This document shows positions 36,407 to 45,298 of a DNA stretch of 45,298 nt, in pieces. The stretch comes from Synergistaceae bacterium. Lineage in GTDB: Bacteria; Synergistota; Synergistia; Synergistales; Aminobacteriaceae. Position 1 is the first letter of the stretch, and each line of letters opens with the position of its first letter. Position numbers and translations under genes: made by a program. The notes under the pieces were generated by a model. It did not search any database and had not been told where the DNA came from. It saw only the letters and a list, made by a program, of their open reading frames with translations. Where the stretch lies: NCBI GenBank assembly GCA_017470785.1, contig JAFUXM010000161.1:1-45298 (forward strand), in the 5' to 3' direction.

Positions 36407-37528
36407 ATTTTACGCGTATTGCATGTCTTGGCCGCGATGAACCGAGCCGGTGCTGAGACAATGTTAATGAATTTGCATAGACGCATTGACAGAAATATTT
36501 TGCAGTTTGACTATGCTGTGTGCGCTGAGAATAAATGCGACTATGACGATGAGATTTTAAATTTAGGCGGCCGTTTAATTAAATATCCCAGATATAAAAT
36601 TAAAAATCACTTTAAATATATGAAATTCTGGGATAAATTTTTTGCGCAGCATGATGAATATAAAATAGTTCACGGCCATATGGGCAGCACTGCGCCGCTG
36701 TATCTCGCTATGGCGAAGAAGCACGGCAAATTTGTTGTTGCTCACGCGCATAATACACGCGGGCGTTTTTATATGCCTGAGTTTATGTATAAAATATATT
36801 CGCATGAGATTCATAAATATGCTGATTATTTTATGGGCTGTTCGATGCAGGCGCTTGAAGCAATATACGGTGAAAGCACTGCGCATGATAATTCAAAGTC
36901 AAGCGTGTTTAATAATGCTATAGAGGCAGAGAGATATATATTTAATAAATCTGTACGCGATGAAGTCAGACATGAATTAAATTTAAGCGCAGCTGATTTT
37001 GTAATCGGCACTGTCGGCAGACTTTCACAGCAGAAAAATCCCGGCAAAATTATTGAAATATTATTAGCTTTAAAAAATCGCGGCATAAATTTTAAATTTT
37101 TATGGGCAGGAGCCGGTGAGCTGAAAGACGAGATCGAAACATTAATTTACGCAAATAATTTAAGTGAAAATATAAAAATGCTTGGATTAAGAAATGATGT
37201 AAATAGAATTTTGCAGGCTCTTGACGTATTTATTTGCCCGTCGTTATGGGAAGGCTTGCCGATAGTCGCAATAGAGGCGCAGGCTGCAGGGCTTGCAAGT
37301 TTATGCAGCGACAGGTGCGCCCCTGAAATTAATATCACGTCTTTATGCAAATTTTTGCCGATCGATAATGAGCTTGATAATTTAAAATGGATTGATGCAA
37401 TTATGAAATGTAAAGATATAGCGCGGCGCAATACTTTTGATGAGATTAAAGCCGCCGGATTTGATATAAGTGCGACAGCTGAGTGGCTGCAGAATTTTTA
37501 TATTAATAAAGCAGCAAGTTTATTTTAA
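36407..37528 (+). CDS. GT4-family glycosyltransferase (GT-B fold)
   Basis: A 373-aa sugar transferase, probably for envelope polysaccharide. The acceptor domain begins LRVLHVLAAMNRAGAET; the donor domain has IGTVGRLSQQKNPGKIIE and the nucleotide-sugar motif CPSLWEGLPIVAIEAQAAG (E-x7-E). The start is odd. AAAGGAGG (36391-36398) is only 1 nt from an ATG that is out of frame and closes after 18 codons. The in-frame ATT at 36407 is 8 nt from it and gives the expected N-terminus; the next in-frame start, TTG 36419, is 20 nt away. I take ATT, with a one-base frameshift after the ATG as the alternative. No other polysaccharide genes are nearby. Confidence 0.82.
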   Translation: MLRVLHVLAAMNRAGAETMLMNLHRRIDRNILQFDYAVCAENKCDYDDEILNLGGRLIKYPRYKIKNHFKYMKFWDKFFAQHDEYKIVHGHMGSTAPLYLAMAKKHGKFVVAHAHNTRGRFYMPEFMYKIYSHEIHKYADYFMGCSMQALEAIYGESTAHDNSKSSVFNNAIEAERYIFNKSVRDEVRHELNLSAADFVIGTVGRLSQQKNPGKIIEILLALKNRGINFKFLWAGAGELKDEIETLIYANNLSENIKMLGLRNDVNRILQALDVFICPSLWEGLPIVAIEAQAAGLASLCSDRCAPEINITSLCKFLPIDNELDNLKWIDAIMKCKDIARRNTFDEIKAAGFDISATAEWLQNFYINKAASLF

Positions 37529-37601
37529 AAATATTTTATGCGTACTTTTACTGATGTTTTTTAATTAAAGAAAGTTTAATATTCTGTCTTGAAAAAATTA
37601 A

Positions 37602-37628
37602 TTAGCGCTCTTGCTTAACGAGTGCTAA
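37602..37628. promoter_or_regulatory. CIRCE operator (HrcA binding site)
   Basis: TTAGCGCTC, nine bases, GAGTGCTAA: the CIRCE inverted repeat with one change from consensus, 40 bp before groES. It implies HrcA repression of groESL. Confidence 0.92.
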
Positions 37629-37667
37629 TAGAAAAAATTAAAAATAAAATTAAAAGAGGGATTTATT

Positions 37668-37958
37668 ATGAACTTGAAGCCATTAGGGGACAGAATAGTT
37701 GTAAAAGTGCTTTCGCGTGAAGAGAAGACGAAGGGCGGCATCGTGCTGCCGGACACGGCGAAGGAGAAGCCGACCGAGGGCGAAGTTATCGCAGTGGGTT
37801 CGGGCAAAGTGCTTGACAACGGCCAGAAGCAGCCGGTTGAAGTGAAAGTCGGCGACAGAATTATATTCAGCAAGTATGCCGGCACTGAAGTTACGATTGA
37901 TTCAGAAGAGTACGTAATTTTCAGTGAGCGCGACGTGTTAGCTATTATTGAGAAGTAA
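37668..37958 (+). CDS. groES: Co-chaperonin GroES
   Basis: A 96-aa subunit of the heptameric lid for GroEL. It shows the start [14 protein letters not shown], the mobile loop [18 protein letters not shown], the [11 protein letters not shown] strand and the end [21 protein letters not shown] precedes the ATG. It sits behind the CIRCE operator and 29 bp before groEL. Confidence 0.97.
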   Translation: MNLKPLGDRIVVKVLSREEKTKGGIVLPDTAKEKPTEGEVIAVGSGKVLDNGQKQPVEVKVGDRIIFSKYAGTEVTIDSEEYVIFSERDVLAIIEK

Positions 37959-37963
37959 TTTAA

Positions 37964-39622
<1,659 letters not shown>

Positions 39623-39654
39623 TAAATAAATAATTTAATTTATAAAATAAATTT

Positions 39655-39690
39655 AAGGCCGGAGAGATTTGCTCCGGCCTTTTGATTTTT
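39655..39690 (+). terminator. groESL terminator
   Basis: AAGGCCGGAG (39655-39664) pairs perfectly with CTCCGGCCTT (39672-39681), loop of 7, followed by TTGATTTTTT. Confidence 0.93.
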
Positions 39691-39723
39691 TAATGTATTT
39701 TTATAGTGAAAGCATTTTTATTG

Positions 39724-39750
39724 AAAGCCTCTGTTTTTCTCGGAGGCTTT
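39724..39750. terminator. Second hairpin before the foreign-looking cassette
   Basis: AAAGCCTC (39724-39731) and GAGGCTTT (39743-39750) form an 8-bp stem with an 11-nt loop; only a weak T-rich stretch follows. Confidence 0.55.
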
Positions 39751-39825
39751 CTTCTTGATTTATTTCAGTAATTTTATTATTATTAATTATACTTTTATTA
39801 TAGAATTTGGAGGCGCTTTGCGATT

Positions 39826-40803
39826 ATGGACAAAATTGATGAAATTATTCGTGACGTGGCTTACAATCAAGACATTGACGCGCTCATGTCTGAATACCTT
39901 ATGGGCAAAAATTTAAGTCAAAATCCTTTGCGTGATTTCGTTCAATACCAAATCAACGAATGCAAGAGAAACAACTTAGAACTCGAAAAGGAAGGGTTTC
40001 AAATCGGCGAACCTTGGAACGGTGATATTCTCAATGCTCCTATTTTGTTCCTGAGTTCTAACCCCGCGTTTAATTTCAATGAAGCCTCGCCTCGGTACAT
40101 GGGAAACGGCAAAATTGTCATGCCAGCACATGAAAACAATCCTGAAGAAGGAGTCGATCTTGATTACATAAAGAATTTTTTGCGTTACAGGATTCAATCT
40201 TCTCCTGCGTACTCTACTAGAGACGACTTGGGTATCCCTTTAAAAGATGGAAATGTTTATCGCGTTAATTACTGGAACAATGTAAAAAATAGAATTGAAG
40301 AAATTTTGCCTGATTCAATTAAAAAAACATGGCAAGCAATGGTTCAAAACGGCGAAATGACCCAGAGAAATTATGCGCAGAAGCTCATGAAATATGCTGT
40401 ATGTATGGAAATTGTTCCTTTCAGATCGAATGGACAGTTTGGCGTGAACCAATCATCAATCAACTACTGCTGGGACAAGTTCACCCAAAAGATACTCGCT
40501 TTATCTGGAGCTTCAATTTTCGTGATTGTTGGTAACAACAACAATGCGGCAGCCCCCATGTACGTTTTTGACACCTTCACAGAAAAAATGTTGGGAAATA
40601 ACCTTGCGGACGCCCGAGAAACTCTCAAGAAGGGTAAAGAGAAAGCTGAAGAGAAGGGTGATGTTTACCACAGAAATATTGGCGGCAAGGATCGCCTTAT
40701 TGTTAGCATTGGTTTTGATGCAGGGGCAATATATACGTTTACTAATCATTTGACCACAAAGGCAATGGACGAACTGAGATCAACATTTGCAAAAGCCATA
40801 TAA
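39826..40803 (+). CDS. Unrecognised 325-aa protein, possibly with a uracil-DNA-glycosylase-like fold
   Basis: No family is recognised with confidence. Residues 72-82 (PILFLSSNPAF) and about 230-240 (IFVIVGN) are hydrophobic strands ending in Asn, spaced like motifs A and B of the UDG superfamily; MEIVPFRS lies between. There are no membrane segments or signal peptide. Codon choice and base composition differ from its neighbours (more A-ending and evenly used codons), suggesting transfer. GGAGG is seen upstream of the ATG at 39826. It is followed 30 bp later by a second unknown gene of like composition, then a strong terminator: a self-contained two-gene cassette, perhaps defence-related. The function is open. 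Confidence 0.65.
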   Translation: MDKIDEIIRDVAYNQDIDALMSEYLMGKNLSQNPLRDFVQYQINECKRNNLELEKEGFQIGEPWNGDILNAPILFLSSNPAFNFNEASPRYMGNGKIVMPAHENNPEEGVDLDYIKNFLRYRIQSSPAYSTRDDLGIPLKDGNVYRVNYWNNVKNRIEEILPDSIKKTWQAMVQNGEMTQRNYAQKLMKYAVCMEIVPFRSNGQFGVNQSSINYCWDKFTQKILALSGASIFVIVGNNNNAAAPMYVFDTFTEKMLGNNLADARETLKKGKEKAEEKGDVYHRNIGGKDRLIVSIGFDAGAIYTFTNHLTTKAMDELRSTFAKAI

Positions 40804-40833
40804 ATTTTTTGCATAGCCGGACGGGATTTTATA

Positions 40834-41292
40834 ATGATACATTTCCACGATATTGAAAATAAAAAATTATGCAAAGAATTTTTTAATCGAGTTCAGTTCC
40901 TTTCTTTCGCTGGAGGCGGCGCAATGGGAGATGCTGGCGGAGTGATTGCTGTTAAATCTTATGGAAAGGTCTTTTACGGCAATATCGCCTATGAACATCG
41001 CGCCCATGAGTTGCTCGACTGCGATAAGCTGATCGCTTCTTTCCCTATTCTTAACATGGAAGTCCCGGAGTTAGAGACTAAAGGCTGGAAATGGATTTAT
41101 ATGGGCATGGGAAATAATCTATTTGTCAGAGATGATATTTATGACGAATTTTGGAAAGCTGTTTCTTCGGACTTCGCGAGAATAGAAAAAGAAAATAAAA
41201 ATAAATACGATGGTGATATTGAAGTTTATCTTTATCAAAATTGGGTCGATTTAGCTTTGAAAGTTATCGCAAGTAGAAAAGCGAGAGCTTAA
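40834..41292 (+). CDS. Unrecognised 152-aa protein, second gene of the cassette
   Basis: A soluble protein of unknown family: MIHFHDIENKKLCKEF, a Gly-rich turn (FAGGGAMGDAGGVIAV), then GWKWIYMGMGNNLFVRDD and a helical, Lys-rich end. It follows the 325-aa gene by 30 bp on the same strand. The pair likely forms one functional unit. It is closed by a perfect hairpin terminator. The Shine-Dalgarno is weak. Confidence 0.62.
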   Translation: MIHFHDIENKKLCKEFFNRVQFLSFAGGGAMGDAGGVIAVKSYGKVFYGNIAYEHRAHELLDCDKLIASFPILNMEVPELETKGWKWIYMGMGNNLFVRDDIYDEFWKAVSSDFARIEKENKNKYDGDIEVYLYQNWVDLALKVIASRKARA

Positions 41293-41302
41293 GGCAAAAT
41301 AA

Positions 41303-41338
41303 AACGGGCTGCGCAATTTCGCAGCCCGTTAAAAATTT
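41303..41338. terminator. Bidirectional terminator between the cassette and selD
   Basis: AACGGGCTGCG (41303-41313) pairs perfectly with CGCAGCCCGTT (41320-41330) around 6 nt, with A/T runs on both sides. It serves both convergent units. Confidence 0.88.
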
Positions 41339-41357
41339 TCATTTTAAATTTTTAAAT

Positions 41358-42470
41358 TTACATCACTTTAATCCGCCCTAAACCCTGCACAAACTCGCCT
41401 ATCACACAAGCCTTGTCAAAGCCTTTTAACTTAGCTAACTCTATAATCGCATCGGCCTTATCAGGACTTGCAGCTAAGAGCAATCCGCCTGATGTCTGAG
41501 CATCGAACATTAAATCTATATCGCTTTCACGTCTCGCGCCGACAGCTATACTACTCACCGAATGCGCATTATTTATAAAGTCAACGCGGCTTTCGTACTC
41601 GGCTCTGTTTCTATACGCGCCCTCAGGCACAAGTCCCATATCAGCAAGTTCTTTTACGCCCGTTATCGCCGGCAAAGCATTTAAATTTAATTCTAAATCG
41701 ATTAAATTATCACTTAGCATGTCGAGCGCATGGCCGGCTAATCCAAAGCCAGTTACGTCAGTCGCCGCGTGCACTGCATCATGCAATTCATCACTTAAAT
41801 AAAGCGGCAGCGAGTTCAACATAGTCATATATTTAACTGCCTCAAGCTCAGTGCGCTTATCTTCTATCATGCCGGCCTTAATTGCGGTCGCAGCTATGCC
41901 CGTGCCCAAAGGCTTAGTTAATATTAATTTATCGCCTTGTCTTGCCCCGGTTGTACGCCAAATTTTATTATTTTCAACCTCGCCATAGACAACAAGGCCA
42001 TATTTAGGCTCGTCATCCTGCACGCTGTGGCCGCCGACTAAGAACGCTCCGGCCTCACGCGTCTTTGCGTAGCCGCCGTCCAAAATTAATTTTAAAATAT
42101 CTAAGCTTAATAATTTAGTCGGGAAATTCACGACATTTAAAGCAACTACAGGCCGGCCGCCCATCGCAAATACATCGCTTATTGAATTTGCCGCAGCTAT
42201 CTGTCCCCATGTGTAAGCGTCGTCAACTATCGGCGTGATAAAATCTATAGTCAAAATACCGATGCGCTTATCATCAAGCGTCCATAAGGCCGCGTCCTCA
42301 CCGCCGCTCCACGACGCTAAAATCCTGCCGCTCGGATCATTCACCGCCGGAATGTCAGCTAATACTTTCGCAAGGTCCCCCGGACCTATCTTAGCTGCTC
42401 ACCCGCCCGAGTGCGACAGCTCAGTAAGTCTTTTCTTGTTTAATTGTTCGTTATTATCGCAGCACGGCAT
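41358..42470 (-). CDS. selD: Selenide, water dikinase SelD, selenocysteine-containing
   Basis: Makes selenophosphate, the selenium donor for selenocysteine and selenouridine, from selenide and ATP. The 370-aa protein begins at ATG 42470 and reads through an in-frame TGA at 42401-42399 as Sec24: LSHSGG-U-AAKIGPGDL, exactly where SelD carries its catalytic Cys or Sec. A bSECIS hairpin lies right after the TGA. Downstream are GILTIDFITPIVDDAY, IAAANSISDVFAMGG and ATDVTGFGLAGHALDM. A caller that treats TGA as stop would lose the first 42 residues. The ATG is 5 nt after the asparaginase stop, so translation is coupled. The organism must have SelA, SelB and tRNA-Sec elsewhere. Confidence 0.94.
42373..42401 (-). 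promoter_or_regulatory. bSECIS element with the UGA Sec codon of selD
   Basis: On the minus strand: TGA, 11 nt, then AGGTCC-GGG-GGACCT, a perfect 6-bp stem with a G-only 3-nt loop starting 17 nt after the TGA. The distance and loop G match bacterial SelB-binding hairpins. Confidence 0.88.
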
Positions 42471-42475
42471 GATCT

Positions 42476-43498
42476 CTATATAATATCATCGCAGATATTT
42501 AAATTTAAATTATTAACGCTAAAAGTATCTGACGCAAATAATAGCGTGAGCTTTGCAATTAAGCTTTCACAGGTTGCATTCAAAGCCGGTACTGCGCCGA
42601 CGTCAAGCAAACGCCGTCCTACCTCGTATATGCTTAAGTCAACACCGCCGAATAACGTCTGCGTCCGCACGATCACGCTAATATTATTTGCTACGCAATT
42701 TTTAATCGCACTTAATAAATTTTCCGGCGCACCGCCTAAGCCATAGCCCTCGAGTATAATTGCCCTTGGCTCAAGCTCACAAACTTTATCTATTACAGCT
42801 GCGCTCAAGCCCGGGAAGACCGGCAGCGTTATAATCTTAGAGTTTACAAAATTAAAATTATCAGGCCAAGGTCTCTTAGGCGTGAAGGCCGGAACTTTCG
42901 AGCCGAGCCACGCGATTTTATGGCCGCCCTTGTCCTTCATCTCGCCTAAGACGGGATAGTCAACGCTGATAAATGCCTTGACATGTCTGCTATCAGCCTT
43001 ATATGCTCTCAGGCCGTGAATTAAAACTCCGCCGAATGCAACATATACGCCCTTACGTCCATACATCGCAAGCTGCATAGCAAACTGCACAGCATCATAA
43101 ATATTATCTCCTGCGTCACTTCCTACTTCAGTCTCACGTCTCACGCCGACAGCTTGCGGCGCAAGCATCGCGCCCGTTATCACAACCGGAACATTTAAAT
43201 TATTTAATAGATACGCAAGCGCACTGGCCGTATATGCAAGCGTGTCCGTGCCGTGCAGCAAAATTACAGCGTCAGACTTTACAGATTTAATATTCTCAGC
43301 CATAGCAAGCCAGTCGCACGGCTGCATATCCGAGCTGTCCTTACTCATGACGCTTATAAAATCTATATCATGCTCAAAGCCCATCAAGGCCGGACAAATT
43401 TCTACAAGCCTCTGGACGTTCAGACTGTCAGGTCTAAGTCCTTTGTCACTATCAACCGACGCAATAGTCCCGCCGGTGCTCAGCATCGCAAACTTCAT
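42476..43498 (-). CDS. L-asparaginase (type I, AnsA-like)
   Basis: A 340-aa hydrolase that turns asparagine into aspartate and ammonia. STGGTIAS carries the first catalytic Thr (about residue 11), and LLHGTDTLAYTASALAYL carries the second Thr and the Asp-Lys-linked TDT motif. There is no signal peptide, so it is the cytoplasmic type. ALNATCES-like and EGYGLGGAPEN segments fit the family. It forms an operon with selD, 5 bp apart. This supplies aspartate for fermentation; the pairing with selD is probably incidental. Confidence 0.9.
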   Translation of the reverse strand: MKFAMLSTGGTIASVDSDKGLRPDSLNVQRLVEICPALMGFEHDIDFISVMSKDSSDMQPCDWLAMAENIKSVKSDAVILLHGTDTLAYTASALAYLLNNLNVPVVITGAMLAPQAVGVRRETEVGSDAGDNIYDAVQFAMQLAMYGRKGVYVAFGGVLIHGLRAYKADSRHVKAFISVDYPVLGEMKDKGGHKIAWLGSKVPAFTPKRPWPDNFNFVNSKIITLPVFPGLSAAVIDKVCELEPRAIILEGYGLGGAPENLLSAIKNCVANNISVIVRTQTLFGGVDLSIYEVGRRLLDVGAVPALNATCESLIAKLTLLFASDTFSVNNLNLNICDDII

Positions 43499-43603
43499 CT
43501 ATTTAATATAGCTCCTGAAATTTTAAATTTATTTTTAATATCATTATACTATTTATAAAAATTATTTATAATTTATTAAAAATTTTTGACCGGAGGATTA
43601 ATT

Positions 43604-44521
43604 ATGAAAACGCGTAAAATTATTGCTTCAATAATTTTAATTTTAAATTTCACTATTGCAGCTCACGGAGCTGATTTAAATTTAAGATTTATGACCGGCC
43701 CTGTCGGCGGCAACTGGAATATTTTAGGCGAAGTCTTAGCTAAAGCGTGGAGCAGCGCACGAATTGCGAACGTCAGGACTAATATCGGCGGCGGCGTGTC
43801 TAATATTTTAAACATTCACGCTAAGCGCTGCGATATTGCGTTTTCAGTGCTGTCACTCTTCCGCGCGGCGATAAAAGGCGACGGCGATTTTGAAGGCCGC
43901 AGCGTCGATAACGCCATGCTATTAACTAATTTATATACGCAATGCACTTACTTCGTCATGCGCCGCGACTTCGCCGAGCGAAATAATATTAAATCTCTTG
44001 AAGATATAATAGCTAATAAAATTCCCGTCAAATTTGCCACGCTCAAACCCGGCACAAGCACCGAGTTTATAGTCAAGGCAATCTTCGATAAAGGCTTTAA
44101 TATCGATTATAAAACAGAGCTGAGAAAATGGGGCGGCTCGGTCGAGTACGTCTCTTACGAGAGCGGTGCGGAATTATTAAGCGACCGGCATATTAACTGT
44201 TTCGCATTCTCGATTGGCCGCAGCTCTAACGCGCTGCAAAATATTTTAAGCAAGCTCGACGTGATTATATTAAATATCTCGCCTGATACGTTAAGCAAGC
44301 TTGCTGACGCATACGGCACTGTGACCGTGAGCTTAGGTAATAATATTAATACAGTCGGCGACTATACGTGCTTAGTCGTGCGGAAAGATTTAGACCAAAA
44401 TTTAATTTACAGCCTGTGCAAGGCCATATGGCAGAACCGCGACGAGATATTAAAGGCAGTGCCGGATATGCAGGAGTTCATGGACAGGCCGTCCATCCGC
44501 TGGATCTCAGAGCTGAATTAA
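43604..44521 (+). CDS. TAXI-family TRAP transporter solute-binding protein
   Basis: A 305-aa exported binding protein. The signal peptide is about 1-22 (ending AHGA|DL); the family start is LRFMTGPVGGNWNILGEVLA, then NVRTNIGGGVSNILNIHAKR and DIAFSVLSL. TAXI proteins deliver organic acids such as glutamate or 2-oxoglutarate to fused DctQM permeases; no permease gene is in the window. I take ATG 43604, after GGAGG; a TTG six codons earlier would place the ribosome site inside the gene. Confidence 0.88.
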   Translation: MKTRKIIASIILILNFTIAAHGADLNLRFMTGPVGGNWNILGEVLAKAWSSARIANVRTNIGGGVSNILNIHAKRCDIAFSVLSLFRAAIKGDGDFEGRSVDNAMLLTNLYTQCTYFVMRRDFAERNNIKSLEDIIANKIPVKFATLKPGTSTEFIVKAIFDKGFNIDYKTELRKWGGSVEYVSYESGAELLSDRHINCFAFSIGRSSNALQNILSKLDVIILNISPDTLSKLADAYGTVTVSLGNNINTVGDYTCLVVRKDLDQNLIYSLCKAIWQNRDEILKAVPDMQEFMDRPSIRWISELN

Positions 44522-44565
44522 TTAGCTGTCGGCGTGAGACGTGAAAATAATAATTAATTTATTTA

Positions 44566-45030
44566 ATGCCTGATAATAATATAAATTTAATTAAAAGCCG
44601 TTTAGACATAGTTGAACTCATCGGCGACTACGTGAGGCTGACGCGGCGGGGCAAAAATTTTTTAGGCTTATGCCCGTTCCATAACGAGAAGACGCCGTCG
44701 TTCACTGTGTCGCCCGAGCGGCAGAGCTGGCACTGTTTTGGCTGCGGCCGCGGCGGCGATATATTCACGTTCATAATGGAACATGAGCGCATGGACTTTC
44801 ACCAAGCTTTGGAGTTCTTAGCTCAGCGCGCCGGCGTCGAGCTTAAGCTTAATTTTAATAACTCTATTAACTCTAAGTCTCAGGCTAAAGCTAAAGCAAG
44901 CTTATATGACATCATGAGCTTAGCGTCGCGTTATTTTGAAAATAATTTAAAATCTGACGGCACGGCGCAGGCGTACTTAGCGCGGCGGAATTTAAAATCG
45001 AGTGAAAATAAATGCCTGATAATAATATAA
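44566..45030 (+). CDS. DnaG primase N-terminal fragment, tandem copy 1 (truncated)
   Basis: A 154-aa ORF with the complete CHC2 zinc domain of primase: LCPFHNEKTPSFTVSPE, then SWHCFGCGRGGD, giving Cys36, His39, Cys57 and Cys60. The first helices of the next domain reach about residue 145 (AYLARRNLKSSENK). The frame then runs into the start of a second copy and stops after CLIII. It lacks the RNA polymerase (TOPRIM) core, so it cannot prime. Whether it is expressed is unknown; no Shine-Dalgarno is evident. A relic of tandem duplication is likely, but the conserved coding pattern could mean a free zinc-domain protein. Confidence 0.8.
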   Translation: MPDNNINLIKSRLDIVELIGDYVRLTRRGKNFLGLCPFHNEKTPSFTVSPERQSWHCFGCGRGGDIFTFIMEHERMDFHQALEFLAQRAGVELKLNFNNSINSKSQAKAKASLYDIMSLASRYFENNLKSDGTAQAYLARRNLKSSENKCLIII

Positions 45031-45298
45031 ATTTAATCAAAAGCCGTTTAGACATAGTTGAACTCATCGGCGACTACGTGAGATTGACGCGGCGGGGCAA
45101 AAATTTTTTAGGCTTATGCCCGTTCCATAACGAGAAGACGCCGTCATTCACTGTATCGCCCGAACGGCAGAGATGGCACTGCTTCGGCTGCGGCCGCGGC
45201 GGCGATATATTCACGTTCGTCATGGAACGCGAGCGCATGGACTTTCATCAAGCCTTGGAGTTCTTAGCTCAGCGCGCCGGCGTCGAGCTTAAGCTTAA
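45012..45298 (+). CDS. dnaG: DNA primase DnaG, tandem copy 2 (start of gene, cut by window edge)
   Basis: The frame opens at ATG 45012, inside the 3' end of copy 1 and in a different frame, and stays open to the window end (95 codons visible). The zinc motif is complete (CPFHNEKTPSF, RWHCFGCGRGG). It differs from copy 1 at about 15 bases, mostly silent; S54R, I68V and H72R-type changes are the protein differences. GAGTGAAAATAA before the ATG gives a better ribosome site than copy 1 has. This is presumably the functional primase gene. Confidence 0.85.
   Translation, partial: MPDNNINLIKSRLDIVELIGDYVRLTRRGKNFLGLCPFHNEKTPSFTVSPERQRWHCFGCGRGGDIFTFVMERERMDFHQALEFLAQRAGVELKL

Noticed and set aside
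36400-36455. ATG at 36400 as the start of a short ORF or of the glycosyltransferase
   Set aside because: It is only 1 nt from the Shine-Dalgarno, out of frame with the transferase, and stops after 18 codons. A one-base sequencing error remains possible.

Overview
The window looks like a chromosomal segment of an anaerobic, diderm, amino-acid-fermenting bacterium, most likely a gut-associated member of Synergistota. This is inference from several signs. The secreted lipase-like protein ends in a tail resembling the Synerg-CTERM sorting signal (Ser-rich stretch, GGC, membrane helix). An outer membrane is implied by a TolC-type channel and a secretin. The gene mix (M20 peptidase, PepT, asparaginase, a TAXI-type TRAP binding protein, selenium genes) fits a peptide fermenter. 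Intergenic DNA is extremely A+T-rich, and TTG and GTG starts are frequent, usually behind strong AGGAGG sites.

Layout. 1-3.7 kb: end of an iron alcohol dehydrogenase; family-4 uracil-DNA glycosylase and a 3-hydroxyisobutyrate-dehydrogenase-type reductase (minus strand); yedF with a small membrane-protein gene. 3.7-5.2 kb: an Rpn-family PD-(D/E)XK nuclease followed by three extra, intact tandem copies of its C-terminal module. 5.3-9.6 kb: secretin, nitroreductase, M20 peptidase, a small exported protein. 9.7-11.8 kb: a compositionally different minus-strand pair (coiled-coil exported protein and small membrane protein) next to a 92-bp inverted-repeat element. 11.8-18.2 kb (minus): exported His-rich protein, TerB_N membrane protein, HI0933-type flavoprotein, Tex. 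18.3-25.9 kb: TolC-like channel, transglycosylase, PepT, cation/proton antiporter with MgtC-like protein behind an attenuator-like leader, PPTase, HAD hydrolase, PgpA. 25.9-30.5 kb: YitT, GyrB, alpha/beta hydrolase, two coiled-coil/TM paralogues. 30.5-36.2 kb (minus): lipase gene with a G10 tract that puts it out of frame, QueH, transketolase, tRNA-Pro with a duplicated 3' end. 36.3-41.3 kb: glycosyltransferase, CIRCE-groES-groEL, an unrecognised two-gene cassette. 41.3-45.3 kb: selenocysteine-containing SelD with asparaginase (minus), TAXI binding protein, and a tandem partial duplication of dnaG running off the end.

Themes. Selenium: a Sec-encoding selD with a recognisable bSECIS and a yedF whose TusA-like domain lacks the CPxP cysteine. 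Variation: tandem duplications recur (Rpn module, coiled-coil paralogues, tRNA 3' end, pgpA 3' end, dnaG 5' end), and a poly-G tract could switch a secreted lipase. The two observations most worth following are the Rpn locus, which looks like a nuclease with an intragenic antitoxin start expanded into a tandem array, and the poly-G-controlled lipase. All calls come from reading the sequence; no database search was run.
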